From CAYSLU01 sp964431965 (GTDB lineage: Bacteria > Verrucomicrobiota > Kiritimatiellia > CAIKKV01 > CAYSLU01): a stretch of 10,541 nt of DNA. How positions within the stretch are numbered: position 1 is the stretch's first letter; each line of letters opens with the position of its first letter. The notes beneath the pieces are model-generated. The model saw only the letters and a list, made by a program, of their open reading frames with translations, was not told the origin of the DNA and made no database searches. Made by a program: the position numbers and the translations under genes. The stretch lies in NCBI GenBank assembly GCA_964431965.1, contig CAYSLU010000126.1:1-10541 (forward strand). Direction: 5' to 3'. Of the stretch, positions 7,211 to 10,541 are shown in pieces.

Positions 7211-9415
7211 ATGAACTTCTCCTTCGGTCACGCGAAGCAGCTGTACGCCAGGCGGATTCATCCGCGCGTGGTGCTGGGGCCGCGCGATGTTCCGATCCTC
7301 AGGCGGATTATCCGGAGCGGCGACGGGCGCGCCATCATGGAGGCAATCCGCTGCAAGACGCGGCCGATCATCGAGCGGGCGCTCGCGGCGGCTGACATTC
7401 GCGCCGTGCTGACCGACCCCGACCCGTCATGGACCTCGTTCCGCGTAGCGCTCACCTGGAACGTCCGCGACATCGCGATCGTGGCGGTGCTCGATGACTG
7501 CCCGGATGCCACGGAAACCGTGCGCCGCATCCTGCGCGGCCTTTCCACCATACCCCTGGACGAGCAGAATGTCGGCGGACACGTGTACGCCATGGGTGTC
7601 GGCGGGCATCCGCTGGCCTACGATCTGCTGCGCGACCGCCTGGCCCCGAAGGACGCGGCGGCCTACGCGGCCTGGGTTTCCCGGCAGTGCATCCCCCTCG
7701 CGATCCGCCAGGCCCGGTCCGCCGCCTACTACCGGAACGCCGCCGCAAACACCCCCATCGCGCTGACGCTCGGCGCCCTCCTCGGCGGGCTGGCCGTCGC
7801 GGGCGACCCCGGCGCGCGCAGCCTGTCCGCCGATCTCAAGCAGCTCATCGGACTCTTCGAGGCCAGCGTCAACGCCGCCATCCGGCCCGACGGCTACCCG
7901 GAGGAGGACATGGGCTACGGCTCGGCCGTCGCCGCGTTCCTGGGCGAAATCGGAGAGCCGCTCCGGCGGGCCGGGCTGTTCGACGTCTACGCCGCTTGCC
8001 CGCACTACGCCCGCTTCGGCAACGCACTCCTCCACTTCGTCCAGCCATGGGGCCGCCACCTGTCCAATACGGGAGATCACAGCGACGACATCGGCTGGCG
8101 CGAGATGATCCTCGCGCGCCTGGCGGACGAGACCCGGTCGCCTGAGCTGCTCTGGCTGCTGGGCACCCTGTCGTATGGCAGCACCTCGCCGGCCCCGGGG
8201 CCGGCGGACATCCCCGCGGCCTGTCTGGAGGCCCCGCTGCGCCCCGGCGTGCAGGTGCCCGCTACCGGGTTGTCGCTGCTCTTCGCCGACGCCTTCCGCA
8301 GAGCGGTTCACCCGTCCCGGACCCGAGCGCCCACGGCGTTCCGCGACCGCGGGCGCGGCATCGTATCCTTCCGCAGCTCATGGGAGGAGGACGCCACGTT
8401 CGTGGTCTTCGACGGCTCCCAGCGCTCGCCCGCCGGCCAGGGCCACGCGCACGCCAGCTGCGGGCACTTCTCGCTCTCCGCGCTCGGCGAGTACTTCAGC
8501 GTCGATACCGGCCGCTACAGCAACGAGCAGAGCAGCCACAGCCTCACCCTGATCAACGGCCGCAGCGGCCGCGACACGGGCGGACAGTGGTCGAGCTTCA
8601 TCAAGCATCCCGGCCGGCTCACTCACTACGCGCCCGGCGCGTTCGTGGACGCGGCCGCCGTCGACAGCTCCATCCAGCACGACTGCTACTGGGCCTGGCG
8701 CCACCTCGCCCTCGTCAAGGGGCCCGGCGCGCCGGCCTACGTGTGGATCGTCGACGACATCAACAAGGCCGACGACTGGGCGGCTTACGAGTGGCAGATG
8801 CAGACCAGCCCGGAAAATGCCATCGACCTGGCCCCGGACGGCGCGACGGTGACCGGCTGGAGGCACGGCAACCGGATGGATGTGCACTTCGCGCTGCCCG
8901 CGCCGGACGAGTACCCGAAGCCGCACCGCCTGGTCGGGCTGCGCGTCGATGAGTCGACCCCCAGCTCCCACCAGTACATCCGCAACCCCCATGAGCGGGC
9001 GAAGGATGTGAAGCGCCCGTCCGACATGCTCCACTACGCCGTCTTTGTCCGGCCGAAGCTGGTCGCGCGGATCGAAGGCTATAACGGCCGGTTCATGTCC
9101 GTCCTCACGCCGCGCCGCGCGGGCGACCAGCCGGCGCGCGTCCGGCGCCTGAAGAGCCTGCCGGCCTCGCTGGCGGTGCGCGTGACCTTCCCCGACGTGG
9201 AGGACACGATCATCTTCGCCCACGAGCACAACATGCTGGAAGCGGCCGACGTGAGCGCCCGGGGCCAGTGGTGCGTGGTGCGCCGGGCGCGCCGAACGGG
9301 CCGGATCCTGGCGTGGGAGATGGGAGACGGCACGCGCCTGACGGTTGCCGGGAAGGCCGTCACCAAGCCCGCCGGGCCGTCCCTTCGGATGGCGAAAAGG
9401 CCGCCGGCCCGATAG
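7211..9415 (+). CDS. Heparinase II/III-family protein without signal peptide
   Basis: This is a 734-residue protein. The N-terminus is soluble and basic with no signal peptide, so it probably acts in the cytoplasm. HPRVVLGPRDVPILRRI (residues about 17-33) matches the usual opening of heparinase-type lyases. An alpha-helical toroid follows, with RPDGYPEEDMGYG around 225-237 (Y236 is a candidate catalytic Tyr). The C-terminal beta domain carries GHAHASCGHFSLSALGEYFS from 411 (H412, H414) and SVDTGRYSNEQSSHSLTLING, the counterpart of the histidine motif in its upstream neighbour. The ATG lies 10 nt after the stop of the first lyase, with GTGAG overlapping that stop as a weak ribosome site, so the two form one operon. 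The proteins are different subtypes, not a recent duplication. The likely role is further degradation of oligosaccharides released by the first enzyme; whether it is endo- or exo-acting cannot be seen. Confidence 0.85.
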   Translation: MNFSFGHAKQLYARRIHPRVVLGPRDVPILRRIIRSGDGRAIMEAIRCKTRPIIERALAAADIRAVLTDPDPSWTSFRVALTWNVRDIAIVAVLDDCPDATETVRRILRGLSTIPLDEQNVGGHVYAMGVGGHPLAYDLLRDRLAPKDAAAYAAWVSRQCIPLAIRQARSAAYYRNAAANTPIALTLGALLGGLAVAGDPGARSLSADLKQLIGLFEASVNAAIRPDGYPEEDMGYGSAVAAFLGEIGEPLRRAGLFDVYAACPHYARFGNALLHFVQPWGRHLSNTGDHSDDIGWREMILARLADETRSPELLWLLGTLSYGSTSPAPGPADIPAACLEAPLRPGVQVPATGLSLLFADAFRRAVHPSRTRAPTAFRDRGRGIVSFRSSWEEDATFVVFDGSQRSPAGQGHAHASCGHFSLSALGEYFSVDTGRYSNEQSSHSLTLINGRSGRDTGGQWSSFIKHPGRLTHYAPGAFVDAAAVDSSIQHDCYWAWRHLALVKGPGAPAYVWIVDDINKADDWAAYEWQMQTSPENAIDLAPDGATVTGWRHGNRMDVHFALPAPDEYPKPHRLVGLRVDESTPSSHQYIRNPHERAKDVKRPSDMLHYAVFVRPKLVARIEGYNGRFMSVLTPRRAGDQPARVRRLKSLPASLAVRVTFPDVEDTIIFAHEHNMLEAADVSARGQWCVVRRARRTGRILAWEMGDGTRLTVAGKAVTKPAGPSLRMAKRPPAR

Positions 9416-9587
9416 CGCGCCCGACTCAGCACTCGTATCGCAGAGCCCCTGGCCATGCCTCGAAGCCGTCGAGCCACCCGTCGCTCTCGACCGGGTACTA
9501 CCGCCCCATGGACTTCGACAGGCAGACCGACAGACCCGTCTTCAAAGGCGGAACCCCTTCCCCGGAACTCAGCCGGCGCCCGGCGGC

Positions 9588-10232
9588 TCACCACCCGACG
9601 GCCGCGAGCCAGGCGTGGGCGATCGCCATGTGGCCGGATCCGTACGGATGCACCGGCTCAGGGCAAAGCGTGTCGGCCGACTGATGCTTGAGCATTCGCT
9701 GGAACATGTCATGCGTCTTAATCTGCTTCGCCCGGTACTTCCGCGCCAACCCGTCGACGATCCGGATGTAGGTCTTGAGGTTCTTCAACACGCTCGCCCG
9801 AAACGTGCCCGTGCCGACGTCGGAGGAGATGTAGAACGGATCCACCAGCACCAGCCGGGCCGACGTCTCGGCCTTCGCTCGCGCCAGCAGGCGGTCGTAG
9901 ATCTCCTCGTACTGCCCCGGACTGACCGACCGCTGCGGATCCCCGCGCAACCACGTGTGCAGGTCGTTGATCCCGATCTTCACCGACAGCCAGTCGGGCT
10001 GGAAATGGATGGCGTCATCCGTCCAGCGCTCCATCAGGTCGCGCACGGTGTTCCCGCTGATGCCGCGGTTGATCACCTTGACTTGGTGCGCCGGATACCG
10101 GGCGTCAATCATCTCGTGAACCAGCCGAACATACCCCTCCCCGTGCGGCGGGCTCGAGCTGAGACGCTTGCAGTCGGTGATCGAGTCGCCAATGAACAGC
10201 ACGGTCTGACGGGGTTTGATCTCGAAGGGCAT
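9588..10232 (-). CDS. SGNH/GDSL-family hydrolase (probable carbohydrate esterase)
   Basis: This is a 214-residue protein, normal length for a single-domain SGNH enzyme. Block I is FIGDSITD with nucleophile S17. Block II is NRGISGNT with G60. Block III is GINDLHTW with N89. Block V is EPVHPYGSGH with catalytic H195. The residue three before that His is Glu (E192) where Asp is usual. There is no signal peptide, so it is probably cytoplasmic. Members of this group often remove acetyl or other acyl groups from sugars, which would suit work beside polysaccharide lyases; that link is inferred from location only. ATG 10232 is chosen over an open extension to 10277 because AGGAGG lies 6 nt upstream. 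The gene converges on the lyase operon, with 172 nt between their stops, so it is transcribed separately. Confidence 0.88.
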   Translation of the reverse strand: MPFEIKPRQTVLFIGDSITDCKRLSSSPPHGEGYVRLVHEMIDARYPAHQVKVINRGISGNTVRDLMERWTDDAIHFQPDWLSVKIGINDLHTWLRGDPQRSVSPGQYEEIYDRLLARAKAETSARLVLVDPFYISSDVGTGTFRASVLKNLKTYIRIVDGLARKYRAKQIKTHDMFQRMLKHQSADTLCPEPVHPYGSGHMAIAHAWLAAVGW

Positions 10233-10238
10233 CCGAAT

Positions 10239-10244
10239 CCTCCT
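10239..10244 (-). promoter_or_regulatory. Consensus Shine-Dalgarno AGGAGG of the SGNH hydrolase
   Basis: On the minus strand AGGAGG (10244-10239) stands 6 nt before ATG 10232. It is the strongest ribosome site in the window and fixes this start. It contrasts with mnmA and the first lyase, which show no clear ribosome site. Confidence 0.85.
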
Positions 10245-10284
10245 GATGGTTACAGCGGTTCGCCGCCAGCGCGGCATTCAGCGG

Positions 10285-10313
10285 ATGGTGCCGCGTCGCT
10301 CCGCCGGCGTCAA
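10285..10313 (-). promoter_or_regulatory. Weak candidate promoter for the SGNH hydrolase
   Basis: On the minus strand TTGACG (10313-10308, 5/6 match to the -35 consensus) is followed after 17 nt by CACCAT (10290-10285, 3/6 match to the -10 consensus but with the key A and final T). It would start transcription about 45 nt before the ATG. The -10 is poor, so this is tentative. Confidence 0.25.
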
Positions 10314-10332
10314 GGGCACGGTGCCGATCCTA

Positions 10333-10540
10333 CAGGGCAGACGCATCTAATCCCAGGTTCGGCAGATGATGGCCGCAAAGACGCGCAAGAAGCGCAAGAC
10401 AGATAGGTTCCGGAGGCTTCGGTCGGGACCAAGCAAGTGAAGCAAGAGCGATCCGCAAACAATTCGCCTCTTGCGCCTTCTGTGTCGCGCCTCTTTGCGG
10501 CTGCTCTGCTCTCTCTCTCGGTTTAGATGCGTCTGCCCTG
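10333..10540. repeat. 208-bp nested inverted-repeat element (MITE-like or long hairpin)
   Basis: The outer arms are an 18-bp perfect inverted repeat: CAGGGCAGACGCATCTAA at 10333-10350 and its complement at 10523-10540. Each arm is followed inward by exactly 21 non-pairing nt, then a 10-bp perfect inverted repeat, GCCGCAAAGA at 10372-10381 and its complement at 10492-10501. Further in is an 8-bp one, GCGCAAGA at 10392-10399 and its complement at 10469-10476. The core repeats AAGCAAG/GCGCAAG-type words and the right arm has a CT-rich run (10507-10519). No coding frame is convincing. It lies upstream of the SGNH gene and ends one base before the window edge. A non-autonomous transposable element or a REPIN-like dispersed repeat fits best; a very long terminator-like hairpin is possible. 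Confidence 0.7.
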
Positions 10541-10541
10541 G

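Noticed and set aside
9571..9588. Small GC-rich hairpin at the convergent gene ends as a bidirectional terminator
   Set aside because: Only about 5 bp pair, alternative registers are equally good, no T-run is present and it overlaps the SGNH stop codon. Nothing else stands out in 9416-9587.
9345..10406. 353-codon plus-strand frame across the SGNH hydrolase
   Set aside because: It is antisense to a gene with all SGNH blocks and a perfect ribosome site, and it runs into the inverted-repeat element.

Overview
The window is GC-rich draft bacterial DNA with short intergenic spaces. A run of exactly 100 N (2908-3007) is the usual placeholder for a scaffold gap of unknown size, so the left block (1-2907) and the right block (3008-10541) are joined only by scaffolding. 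The mix of genes (an anchored transglutaminase, an ABC ATPase, VanZ, large multidomain heparinase II/III-type lyases and a small SGNH hydrolase) suggests a polysaccharide-degrading environmental bacterium, perhaps of the Planctomycetes-Verrucomicrobia-Kiritimatiellae-Lentisphaerae group. That placement is inferred from gene content, not proven.

Left block. After a possible 3' end of an upstream gene and a strong GNRA-capped hairpin comes a three-gene, plus-strand, translationally coupled operon. It encodes a membrane-anchored transglutaminase-like protein (256-1764), an ABC-2-type ATPase (1761-2501) and a VanZ-family membrane protein (2498 to the gap). Successive genes overlap by 4 nt. No permease for the ATPase is visible.

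Right block. mnmA (tRNA 2-thiouridylase, minus strand, 3069-4181) has a perfect TATAAT placed so that transcription could begin at its start codon. Diverging from it is a two-gene operon of heparinase II/III-family proteins. The first (about 4265-7201) is a large secreted protein with two beta-sandwich domains ahead of the lyase fold. The second (7211-9415) has no evident signal peptide and starts 9 nt downstream. A small SGNH/GDSL hydrolase (9588-10232, minus) converges on the pair. A plausible reading is that the exported lyase cuts an acidic polysaccharide outside the cell, the second lyase works on oligosaccharides inside, and the SGNH enzyme removes acyl groups. The substrate cannot be read from the sequence.

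The last 208 bases hold no gene but form a striking nested inverted repeat (10333-10540). It has 18-bp perfect ends, equal 21-nt spacers and two further complementary blocks inside, and looks like a MITE or repeat-hairpin element. It ends one base before the window ends. This is the most unexplained structure here.
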